Source of the DNA: Verrucomicrobiales bacterium
Lineage (GTDB): Bacteria > Verrucomicrobiota > Verrucomicrobiia > Verrucomicrobiales > DEV007
Reading direction: 5' to 3'
DNA length: 5,893 nt
Assembly: GCA_002684575.1 (NCBI GenBank)
Contig: NYVP01000174.1
Location: 1 to 5,893 of the forward strand
Below the pieces are notes generated by a model that was not told where the DNA came from, ran no database searches, and worked only from the letters and a program-made list of their open reading frames with translations. The position numbers were made by a program, and so were the translations under genes. Position 1 is the first letter of the stretch. Every line of letters starts with the position of its first letter. Below are positions 1 through 5,893 of the stretch, in pieces.

Positions 1-1411
1 CTTCTTCCTCTTCTTTCTCTTCTTTAGACTCTTCCTCTTCTTCCTCTTCTTCCTCTTCTTCCTCTTCTTCCTCTTTGGGGTCACCCTCAGGAAAAGCGGT
101 ATTGAAATTACCTGTCAACCTAATTGCTAAAGGGTATTCTTTTCCTGATGATGAAAAAGTTTGAACTATTTGATCAGGGTTAAATTGAGCCGCTTGGGAA
201 TCCACAAGCTGGGATTTTGTACTAGATTTAACCAATGTTTCTACTTCAACTCCGTCTTTATCATTAATATAAAACGTTCCGGCAAAATACATTAACAAAT
301 CACGAATTGAAGTCGTCAAGGTACTATCTTCGTCAACCCCTTCTGATGTTATGGTTAAAATGGCTGGATTTGATGATGTTTGAGATTGAGCGGTCTCGTA
401 TGCTCTATCAGCCAGAACTTGGTTAGATTCGAAGCTGACCCCCCAAGCACTTAATAGCTTACTCATATTAGATGATGTTGGAATGCCTGGAGCTTGCGGT
501 GCACCACCAAACTGTGGCCTTTGAGGTTGGGATTGTGCAGCCACTGCACTAAATGAGTCTAAAAAAGCGATAACCTGACCGCCGGATAATAGAAACTGAT
601 CCAATGCAAACTGAGCTTGATCAGAAATTCCTGCAGGATGAATGAGTAAAACAACATCCATGTCTTCTGGAATTTCTTCAACATCCATCCCTAAATCCAT
701 TAAATTACTCCCAAACTCTGTGGGATCAGGATCATAATCACGCTTCAATTGGGTGTAAAACTGCCACGGCTTATTTTGTTGACCTTGGCCCGGTTGAGGA
801 AAAGGAGCGGCAGGACCACCTTGAACAGGAAGAGCGCTTATAATTCCAACCTTTGGAGAGTTTTCTCTAGTTACCTCTACAATTGCTCGAGATATGTCAT
901 ATTCCAACATTTGCTCTCTTTGGGGGTGAATAAAAGGAATCGTCGATTTTCTGTCTAGGCAAGTCACAGTCAGACCAAGGTAAGCAGGCTCATTCATCCT
1001 ACCTGGTATCTCTTGGAGATTATTCAACTTTGCTCTATCTTCAGCTTCAGAATCTGGAGAAGGATCTATCCTTTCAATTTCAATTGATTTTTTATTAGCC
1101 CCTCTTTCATACTGCTTCAATAATGACTCAACTCTTTTAGTAAATGGAATCAGTTCTGGGGGCATATTATCCTTGTCCTTGGAAACAAAGAACGACATGA
1201 CAACTGGTGTATCTAATTCACTCAGGAGATCTTTAGTTCCTTTTGATAGAGTATGAACTTTATCCTCTGTTAGATCCAGCTTCATAGGAATTGAAGTAGA
1301 TATAATTAAATTAAGAACAACTAAAATCACAAAAGATAGAACTACTCCTATACCCGAGTACAACCAAACTAAGGATTTACTTTTAGCTAAATTTTCGTTT
1401 TCGGAAGACAT
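1..1411 (-). CDS. GldG-family ABC transporter auxiliary protein (3' end beyond window)
   Basis: This frame is open from an ATG at 1411 to the left edge: 470 codons with no stop, so the C-terminus is missing. Residues 14-37 form one strong transmembrane helix preceded by a short charged tail. Immediately after it comes the GldG-family hallmark LDLTEDKVHTLS (45-56). Further matches to the family pattern are SKDKDNMPPEL (77-87), IDPSPDSEAEDRA (115-127), PQREQMLEYDISRAI (163-177) and IHPAGISDQAQFALDQFLLSGGQ (about 257-279). Loops near 196-213 and 290-312 are rich in Pro, Gln and Gly. The visible end is a run of 15 glutamates (447-461) followed by SKEEKEEEE. From general knowledge, the family has an extracytoplasmic body and often a second C-terminal helix, which would lie outside the window. 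The gene sits 16 bases after the permease on the same strand, so co-transcription is likely. No clear ribosome binding site precedes the ATG. GldG-like family membership is well supported; the substrate and a gliding role are not. Confidence 0.9.
   Translation of the reverse strand, partial: MSSENENLAKSKSLVWLYSGIGVVLSFVILVVLNLIISTSIPMKLDLTEDKVHTLSKGTKDLLSELDTPVVMSFFVSKDKDNMPPELIPFTKRVESLLKQYERGANKKSIEIERIDPSPDSEAEDRAKLNNLQEIPGRMNEPAYLGLTVTCLDRKSTIPFIHPQREQMLEYDISRAIVEVTRENSPKVGIISALPVQGGPAAPFPQPGQGQQNKPWQFYTQLKRDYDPDPTEFGSNLMDLGMDVEEIPEDMDVVLLIHPAGISDQAQFALDQFLLSGGQVIAFLDSFSAVAAQSQPQRPQFGGAPQAPGIPTSSNMSKLLSAWGVSFESNQVLADRAYETAQSQTSSNPAILTITSEGVDEDSTLTTSIRDLLMYFAGTFYINDKDGVEVETLVKSSTKSQLVDSQAAQFNPDQIVQTFSSSGKEYPLAIRLTGNFNTAFPEGDPKEEEEEEEEEEEEEEESKEEKEEEE
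29..75 (-). repeat. 9-nt tandem repeat encoding a poly-glutamate tract
   Basis: On the plus strand CTTCCTCTT occurs five times exactly and without gaps at 31-75. Read on the coding strand this is GAG-GAA-GAA repeated four times and then GAG-GAA-GAG, giving residues Glu447-Glu461 of the GldG-family protein. A more degenerate GAA/GAG/AAA stretch continues to the window edge. Because the unit is nine bases long, slippage by whole units would change the linker by three residues and keep the frame. Confidence 0.9.
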
Positions 1412-1427
1412 GATATTCAAAAAAATT

Positions 1428-2177
1428 TTATGCCCTTTTGGACTTGATTACGACACTGGTTAAAAAAAGACAAAAACCTATCATAGATAAATAAAATGCT
1501 ACGTTTGCAAGTGAGATAACACCTCTTTTCATTTCGGTGTAATGAGACCATGTGCCAAGAGACCCTAGAACATCCGCAACGGCACCATTCCAATTATCGG
1601 CAGCGTACTCAAGAACAGGTGGTATTGCTATCAGCAATTGCCCAAAGCAAATCGATAAGGCAATTATTAAACACGCAACTGAACTTCTTGTTAAGGCACT
1701 TACGGCACATGTTATTGCAAGGGCGCCGGCACCATAAAAAATACAAGCAATATAGCCTCCCCATATAGTCCCATTATCTGGATCACCTAAGTAAGCAACA
1801 GTCAAAACAACAGGAAAAGTGCATAATATGGCAATCGTTATGACAGATAATGCTGCAAGAAATTTGCCAACAATTGCATGCCAAACAGATATAGGCATTG
1901 TCAAAAGAAGCTCTATGGTACCAGTTCTTTGCTCTTCAGCCCATAACCTCATTCCAACAGCAGGAGCAAGAAACATTAATAACCACATTGGCCAGCGGAA
2001 GAATGAAAATTCTAATGATGCATCCTGCGCATTCGGAGCAAAAAAATCATCTAATAAAAAAGTTAAGGACATTGAAAGTAATACGAAGATTACAATAAAC
2101 ACATAAGCCAACATTGAGTTAAACTGAGCCTTAAGCTCTCTTTTAAATACAATGCTAATATTTTTTAAAGCGTTCAT
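1428..2177 (-). CDS. ABC-2 type transporter permease (GldF/NosY-like)
   Basis: A 249-residue integral membrane protein forming the channel of an ABC exporter or membrane-remodelling complex. Six hydrophobic segments can be seen at about 22-43, 63-78, 101-128, 138-161, 165-190 and 222-244. The N-terminal amphipathic part (FKRELKAQF, 11-19) is typical of ABC-2 permeases. Between the second and third segments lies MRLWAEEQRTGTIELLLTMP (76-95), the cytoplasmic coupling motif characteristic of the GldF/NosY branch. Length matches the family. The gene follows the ATPase by 35 bases and precedes the GldG-family gene by 16, so the three probably form one operon. The ATG at 2177 has only AT-rich sequence upstream with no Shine-Dalgarno match, but the frame and the family-typical N-terminus support it. 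Family assignment is firm; substrate is unknown. Confidence 0.93.
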   Translation of the reverse strand: MNALKNISIVFKRELKAQFNSMLAYVFIVIFVLLSMSLTFLLDDFFAPNAQDASLEFSFFRWPMWLLMFLAPAVGMRLWAEEQRTGTIELLLTMPISVWHAIVGKFLAALSVITIAILCTFPVVLTVAYLGDPDNGTIWGGYIACIFYGAGALAITCAVSALTRSSVACLIIALSICFGQLLIAIPPVLEYAADNWNGAVADVLGSLGTWSHYTEMKRGVISLANVAFYLSMIGFCLFLTSVVIKSKRA

Positions 2178-2212
2178 ATCAAGTATGCAATTAATTGATT
2201 TTTGTTGATAAA

Positions 2213-3181
2213 TTACTCTTCCTCTTTGCCAGCTTTAGTCTCTTTATCTATTTTTGTATCGGCAACAGTTATTTCTCTAAAAACATCATCCAATCTACCC
2301 TCCTCTATTTTTAACTCCTGTAAAAGCAGACCTTTGTCTTTGCACAAATTAAAGACATCCTCAGATAGGGAATTGTTTTTCTTTGAAGAATGAACCATAC
2401 CTTTAAATGAGCTATCAGTGGAACTAAGCTCAATAACATCTGTCACATCACGCAAGGATCTGATTTCAGATAAAATTCCACTTCCAGCCATACCCGTTAT
2501 ACTAACACTTAATAGACCTGCAGCTTTTGACTTCCCTTTAAGTTGCTCAGGGGTCCCATCAGCAACAACGCTACCCTGATCAATAATAATCGCTCTTGTA
2601 CAAGCGGCTTCAACCTCCTCTAATATATGGGTAGAAAAGATAATCGCTTTATCTTCTCCCATTCTTTTAATTAGGTTTCTAACTTCCTGCTTCTGATTAG
2701 GATCAAGACCATCCGTTGGCTCATCAAGAATTAATATTTCTGGATCGTGAAGTATGGATTGAGCAAGGCATGTTCTATGTCGATACCCCTTTGATAAGGT
2801 GTCTATGCTTTGGTTTTTAACAGGCTCTAAAAAACACGTTTCAATCGCAGATTCTACATCTGTTGATTTTTTGCCTCTTATTTCTGCAGCAAAAGACAAA
2901 AACGATGAAACTGTCATGTCTGAATATAAAGGTGCAGACTCAGGAAGATAACCAATTTTTTGTTTAGCTTGAATAGGATTTTCTACCACGCTTATTCCAT
3001 CAATTTCGACTTCACCTGAAGTTGGTGGCAGATAACCTGTAACCATACGCATAGTGGTGGATTTTCCGGCTCCATTTGGCCCAAGAAAACCTAGCACTTC
3101 ACCTTTCTTCACTTCAAATGAGACCGAATCAACTGCCAACTTCGGTCCAAAACTCTTGGAGAGGGTTTTTACTGATATCAT
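2213..3181 (-). CDS. ABC transporter ATP-binding protein (GldA/CcmA-type)
   Basis: A 322-residue cytoplasmic ATPase that should power the adjacent ABC-2 permease. Walker A is GPNGAGKST at 34-42. The Q-loop region reads IGYLPESAPLY (77-86), where Glu takes the place of the usual Gln, as is common in GldA-type proteins. The signature motif is LSKGYRHR (129-136), Walker B with the catalytic Glu is ILILDEPTDGLD (149-160), the D-loop is GLDPNQ, and the switch histidine is His185 in STH. The nucleotide-binding domain ends near 215. A C-terminal accessory domain of about 100 residues follows and ends in a charged tail (KAGKEEE). The His at 135 stands where many relatives have Gln in LSKGYRQR. All catalytic motifs are intact. 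It is the first gene of the minus-strand cluster; the ATG at 3181 lacks a Shine-Dalgarno motif, but the canonical MISVKTLSKSFG beginning supports it. Confidence 0.95.
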   Translation of the reverse strand: MISVKTLSKSFGPKLAVDSVSFEVKKGEVLGFLGPNGAGKSTTMRMVTGYLPPTSGEVEIDGISVVENPIQAKQKIGYLPESAPLYSDMTVSSFLSFAAEIRGKKSTDVESAIETCFLEPVKNQSIDTLSKGYRHRTCLAQSILHDPEILILDEPTDGLDPNQKQEVRNLIKRMGEDKAIIFSTHILEEVEAACTRAIIIDQGSVVADGTPEQLKGKSKAAGLLSVSITGMAGSGILSEIRSLRDVTDVIELSSTDSSFKGMVHSSKKNNSLSEDVFNLCKDKGLLLQELKIEEGRLDDVFREITVADTKIDKETKAGKEEE

Positions 3182-3315
3182 GTTAATTTAGATTTGGGAT
3201 TTAATGGGTGAGTTTTGAGTGGATACCCCTAAAAAACGATACGGGGAAAGAAATTTGTTTACTCTTTTTGACTTTTTTTCAAGTAGTAATAGTCTCGAAT
3301 TGCCTAATAATTTTT
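3182..3315. promoter_or_regulatory. Divergent intergenic region, presumed promoters for the ABC cluster and xth
   Basis: These 134 AT-rich bases separate two divergently oriented genes, so both transcripts should start here or very near. On the plus strand TTGACT at 3268-3273 is a fair -35 match; the best partner at suitable spacing is TAGTCT at 3290-3295 (16-base spacer), which is a poor -10. On the minus strand no good hexamer pair stands out. Neither start codon is preceded by a Shine-Dalgarno motif. The promoter role is inferred from gene layout, and the exact elements are uncertain. Confidence 0.35.
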
Positions 3316-4074
3316 ATGAAATTCATATCCTGGAACGTAAATGGAATAAGGGCAGCCCAAAAAAAAGGGTTTTCTGAATACTTCTTAGCACAAGATGCAG
3401 ATTTTTTCTGCATTCAAGAAACCAAGGCAAAAAGCGAGCAAGTTGATAATAATTGGTCAAAAAATCATCACTCTTTTTGGAACTCTGCCGAAAAAGCAGG
3501 TTATTCAGGCACTGCAATTTTCTGCAAACCGGAACCTCTAGAAATCATTTACGGGATTGGAGCTGAAGAACACGATAAAGAAGGTCGCGTCATTACTTTA
3601 AGATATGATAATTTCTTTTTGGTCAACGTTTATACACCAAATTCTCAAAATGAATTAAAGAGATTAAATTATCGTCAAAAATGGGATGCAGGGTTTTTGC
3701 ATTTCATAAACGGACTGGAAGAAAAATCACCAGTCATCTTATGTGGAGACCTGAATGTTGCTCATGAGGAGATTGATCTTGCAAGGCCAAAAGAGAACTC
3801 AAAAAACCCAGGATTCACTCTGGAAGAAAGAAGCGGGTTCCAGAAAATTATCGACTCCGGTTTCATTGATACGTTTAGAGAGTTTGAAAAAGGAGAAGGG
3901 CATTATTCTTGGTGGAGTTACAGGGCTCGTGCAAGAGAACGCAACGTAGGTTGGAGAATTGATTACTGGTGTATATCCTCAAAATTAAAAAAGAATTTAA
4001 AATCATCATTCATCATGAATGAAATACTAGGCTCAGATCATTGCCCCGTGGTAATGGAATTGGAATCTCTCTGA
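3316..4074 (+). CDS. xth: Exodeoxyribonuclease III / AP endonuclease (Xth/ExoA type)
   Basis: A 252-residue DNA repair enzyme of the exonuclease-endonuclease-phosphatase fold. It cleaves 5' to abasic sites and removes 3' blocking groups in base excision repair. The protein opens with MKFISWNVNGIRA, whose Asn7 is a metal ligand. Then come IQETKA (Glu35, metal), VNVYTPNS (Tyr106), CGDLNVAH (Asp145 and Asn147, catalytic centre), EIDLARPKENSKNPGFTLEER (152-172), YSWWSYRARARERNVGWRIDY (Asp216) and GSDHCPV (Asp241-His242 catalytic pair). These are the full set of active-site motifs, and the RPKEN...GFTLEER block places it in the ExoA/APE1-like branch. The frame is open further upstream to an ATG at 3208. 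I chose the ATG at 3316 because the family normally begins exactly at MKFISWN and the upstream 36 residues have no family resemblance. No Shine-Dalgarno motif precedes either start. The 3' end faces ribF with only 7 bases between the stop codons. Confidence 0.95.
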   Translation: MKFISWNVNGIRAAQKKGFSEYFLAQDADFFCIQETKAKSEQVDNNWSKNHHSFWNSAEKAGYSGTAIFCKPEPLEIIYGIGAEEHDKEGRVITLRYDNFFLVNVYTPNSQNELKRLNYRQKWDAGFLHFINGLEEKSPVILCGDLNVAHEEIDLARPKENSKNPGFTLEERSGFQKIIDSGFIDTFREFEKGEGHYSWWSYRARARERNVGWRIDYWCISSKLKKNLKSSFIMNEILGSDHCPVVMELESL

Positions 4075-4081
4075 AAAAATT

Positions 4082-5017
4082 TTAACTATCTTTCTTTAAT
4101 AGATTTTTTGTCATTATGACATCCTTGCTAATCTGTAACTTTAGCTCATCAATATTAATAAATTTTTTTTCTGCTCTTAAAAAATCTACAAATAAAATTT
4201 CTAGCTCTTGCCCGTAGATATCCTGATCAAATTCAAATAAATGCACCTCTAGCAACGGTCTAGTATCCTTAGCATCATTGATGGTTGGCCTAAATCCTAA
4301 ATTTGCAATACCATTAAAAAGCTGATCATTATGCAAAGCTTTAATTGCATAGACGCCATGAGGCATCATCTCAGGAACTGAACAGTCTAAATTTGCTGTC
4401 GGAAAGCCGAATTTACGCCCCATCATATTTCCTCTTTGAACCGACCCTGAAACTGAAAATTTCCGCCCCAATAAATTTGCTACAGCACTAAGTTCAGCGT
4501 TCGCCAGTAGGTCTCTCACTCGACTACTACTAATTATACATTGAGAGTCATCTTTAATTCTTTTAACTACTTTTAATTTAAACTCATACCTTTCTGCAAA
4601 TTTTCCAATCAACTGAGCATCCCCTTTTCTCTCTTTTCCGAACCTGAAATCATCTCCAACGCAAATTGAGCCTAATCTGCAAGAATTGACTATTTCATCA
4701 AGAAATTGCTCTGGACATTGATGTGCCCTGTCATGATCAAAAGGAAGTACCATAAAATATTCGACCCCTAGTCTCTCAATTAAAGTCTGCCTATGGTCGA
4801 TTGAGTTTAAAATTTTTGGCGCCTTAGAAGGATTCAGAATACTGATTGGATGAGGATCAAATGTCATGACTAATGCAGCACCTGGTCCGGAGCATGCCTC
4901 ATTAATGACAGCCGAATGCCCTCTATGAACACCGTCAAAAATACCAATAGCTATATTAACTACCCCATTAACAGAATTTAACTCACTAAAACTTTTTAAT
5001 CTCACCGGATCATACAA
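4082..5017 (-). CDS. ribF: Bifunctional riboflavin kinase / FAD synthetase
   Basis: This 311-residue cytoplasmic enzyme phosphorylates riboflavin to FMN and adenylates FMN to FAD. The N-terminal nucleotidyltransferase domain shows GIFDGVHRGH (25-34, nucleotide-binding HxGH), TFDPHP (52-57), GDDFRFG (121-127) and the ISSSRVRDLL motif (162-171; usually ISSTRIR). The C-terminal flavokinase domain shows GRKFGFPTANL (200-210), HGVYA (220-224), GIANLGFRPT (236-245) and LEVHLFEFD (257-264), the last holding the expected catalytic Glu. Length matches the usual 305-315. The start is taken as TTG at 5017: GGAG at 5031-5028, inside the end of truB, lies 10 bases upstream. An ATG at 5013 is out of frame and meets a stop after three codons; a GTG at 5005 is in frame but far from the GGAG. 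The gene starts 5 bases after the truB stop, so the two are probably co-transcribed and translationally coupled. Confidence 0.95.
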   Translation of the reverse strand: MYDPVRLKSFSELNSVNGVVNIAIGIFDGVHRGHSAVINEACSGPGAALVMTFDPHPISILNPSKAPKILNSIDHRQTLIERLGVEYFMVLPFDHDRAHQCPEQFLDEIVNSCRLGSICVGDDFRFGKERKGDAQLIGKFAERYEFKLKVVKRIKDDSQCIISSSRVRDLLANAELSAVANLLGRKFSVSGSVQRGNMMGRKFGFPTANLDCSVPEMMPHGVYAIKALHNDQLFNGIANLGFRPTINDAKDTRPLLEVHLFEFDQDIYGQELEILFVDFLRAEKKFINIDELKLQISKDVIMTKNLLKKDS

Positions 5018-5022
5018 GTGGA

Positions 5023-5736
5023 TTAGACTCCACGTAATTTAGAAACTTCTGATAAACTCAAGGCTCGATCTGCAACACTTTCACGGGTACCATTTTTCAA
5101 TTCATCAAATGTCATTGCACCTTCAGCACTAAACTTTCCTGATTTGGTTCTTCTCAAAGAGCTTAAATGTGCGCCACAACCAATTTTCATACCTATTTCA
5201 TGAGCATATGTACGCACATAAAAACCCTTACTGCAAACAACTCGAAAATCAAATTCTGGTAAATTTAAGGATGTTAATTCAAAGTCATAAACATGCACTA
5301 ACCTGGGCTCTCTTTTAACTTCTTTACCCTGCCGAGCCAGCTTATACAAAGGGACGCCATCCTTTTTTATTGCACTCACCATTGGAGGGGTTTGATGAAA
5401 ATCTCCTGTGAAATCCTCGAGAACAGACAATATGATCTGTTCATCTAATTCGGGAACGTCTTTAGATCGTACTAATTCTCCCTGTTTATCTTGAGTTGTT
5501 GTTTCCTCTCCTAACCGAACAGTTCCGACGTACTCTTTATCCTCTGCCATTAATAGATCTTGGATCTTAGTCCCTCTTCCTAAGGTAAGAATTAGTAACC
5601 CAGTAGCCATAGGGTCTAGTGTCCCACAATGGCCTATTTTTTTTTGGCCTAAAGTTCTTCTAGCAACAGACACAACATCATGAGAGGTCATATCTGGATC
5701 CTTATCCACCAACAATACTCCATCTACGTTTTCCAT
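5023..5736 (-). CDS. truB: tRNA pseudouridine(55) synthase TruB
   Basis: This 237-residue enzyme isomerises uridine 55 in the T-loop of elongator tRNAs. It begins with DGVLLVDKDPDMTSHDVV (5-22). The catalytic motif is GHCGTLDPMATG (35-46) with nucleophile Asp41. GRGTKIQ (53-59), KEYVG (67-71, with the conserved Tyr69), TTTQDKQG (79-86), PPMVSAIKKDGVPLYKLARQG (117-137), CSKGFYVRTYAHEIG (168-182) and LSSLRRTKSG (191-200) follow in family order. The protein is about 75 residues shorter than the E. coli enzyme and appears to lack the C-terminal PUA domain, which is usual in many phyla. The Pro of the common VDKP motif is Asp here (VDKDPD). The ATG at 5736 lies 3 bases after the stop of the preceding nrnA-like gene, with no Shine-Dalgarno motif, so coupled translation is likely. 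ribF follows after 5 bases. Confidence 0.96.
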   Translation of the reverse strand: MENVDGVLLVDKDPDMTSHDVVSVARRTLGQKKIGHCGTLDPMATGLLILTLGRGTKIQDLLMAEDKEYVGTVRLGEETTTQDKQGELVRSKDVPELDEQIILSVLEDFTGDFHQTPPMVSAIKKDGVPLYKLARQGKEVKREPRLVHVYDFELTSLNLPEFDFRVVCSKGFYVRTYAHEIGMKIGCGAHLSSLRRTKSGKFSAEGAMTFDELKNGTRESVADRALSLSEVSKLRGV

Positions 5737-5739
5737 AAA

Positions 5740-5893
5740 TTAAATAATCGTTCTATCAATATATCCCAACACCTCATCTGCAACTTTAAAAACATCGCCT
5801 TTTGTTTTAGCTCCTGAAGCCAAAGGATGCCCTCCCCCACCGAAATTAGCACATATTTTACTAACATCAGCAACATTAGTATTTTTGGATCGC
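5740..5893 (-). CDS. nrnA: DHH/DHHA1 family phosphoesterase, NrnA-like (C-terminal 50 residues only)
   Basis: The frame enters from the right edge and ends with TAA at 5742-5740, giving the last 50 residues. They contain KICANFGGGGHPLASGA, the glycine-rich GGGGH motif of the DHHA1 substrate-binding domain (His codon at 5829-5827), followed by a short helix-like end (VFKVADEVLGYIDRTII). From family knowledge, NrnA degrades short oligoribonucleotides (nano-RNA) and also dephosphorylates pAp. The location directly upstream of truB, three bases away and in the same orientation, matches the common rbfA-nrnA-truB-ribF order and supports NrnA over other DHHA1 proteins such as RecJ or GdpP. The catalytic DHH domain lies outside the window, so function is inferred from the end motif plus context. 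Confidence 0.85.
   Translation of the reverse strand, partial: RSKNTNVADVSKICANFGGGGHPLASGAKTKGDVFKVADEVLGYIDRTII

Noticed and set aside
31..75. Regular short repeats that could suggest a CRISPR array or other non-coding repeat
   Set aside because: The unit is only 9 nt with no spacers and lies in frame inside a long coding region, where it encodes glutamate.
749..958. Plus-strand open frame of 69 codons
   Set aside because: It lies fully antisense to the GldG-family gene, which shows strong family motifs on the other strand; its translation shows no recognisable feature.
1550..2106. Several short plus-strand open frames opposite the permease
   Set aside because: They overlap one another antisense to a well-supported permease and give no recognisable protein.
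2202..2393. Plus-strand open frame of 63 codons opposite the end of the ATPase
   Set aside because: It is antisense to the charged C-terminal part of the ATPase and shows only Ser/Leu-rich low-complexity sequence.
3226..3246. CCCC (3226-3229) and GGGG (3243-3246) in the divergent region as a hairpin or operator
   Set aside because: Only four base pairs with a 13-base loop and no extension on either side; easily due to chance.
4074..4109. Possible bidirectional terminator hairpin at the xth/ribF junction
   Set aside because: The paired arms are A/T only, interrupted by a 5-base bulge, and overlap the ribF coding end; too weak to list as a feature.
1..5893. A new defence, mobile or otherwise undescribed system
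   Set aside because: Every long frame belongs to a recognised family, gene spacing is tight, and there are no transposase, integrase, toxin, reverse-transcriptase or defence-like motifs, and no tRNA or attachment-site repeats.

Overview
The window reads as ordinary chromosomal DNA from an AT-rich bacterium. The best lineage guess is Verrucomicrobiota, probably a marine Opitutae-type organism. That guess rests on remembered family resemblance: the TruB segment GRGTKIQDLLMAEDKEYVG, the ATPase / ABC-2 permease / GldG-family gene order, and the nrnA-truB-ribF order. It could not be tested by search here. Shine-Dalgarno motifs are nearly absent before the start codons, which also fits a lineage with low SD use.

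Layout. Positions 1-3181, minus strand: a three-gene transport cluster transcribed right to left, made of an ABC ATPase (3181-2213), an ABC-2 type permease (2177-1428) and a GldG-family auxiliary protein (from 1411, running off the left edge). The GldG-family gene fills the first 1.4 kb as one uninterrupted frame, and its visible end is a long poly-glutamate tract encoded by a perfect 9-nt tandem repeat. Positions 3182-3315: a short divergent intergenic region. Positions 3316-4074, plus strand: an exonuclease III / AP endonuclease gene. Positions 4082-5893, minus strand: the 3' end of an nrnA-like DHH/DHHA1 phosphoesterase gene, truB, and ribF, packed with gaps of 3 and 5 bases. This is the usual tail of the nusA-infB-rbfA-nrnA-truB-ribF translation operon.

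How the genes work together. The ATPase, permease and GldG-family protein should form one membrane complex related to the GldA/GldF/GldG and NosF/NosY systems; its substrate cannot be read from the sequence. The nrnA-truB-ribF block is housekeeping: nano-RNA degradation, tRNA pseudouridine-55 formation, and FMN/FAD synthesis. The Xth protein repairs abasic sites in DNA and has no obvious functional link to either neighbour.

I see no RNA gene, mobile element, CRISPR array or phage remnant, and no convincing new system. The points worth a second look are the in-frame repeat coding for the poly-Glu linker, the Gld-type complex of unknown role, the TTG start of ribF with a competing out-of-frame ATG, and the start choice of xth. 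No gene-free stretch exceeds 134 bases.
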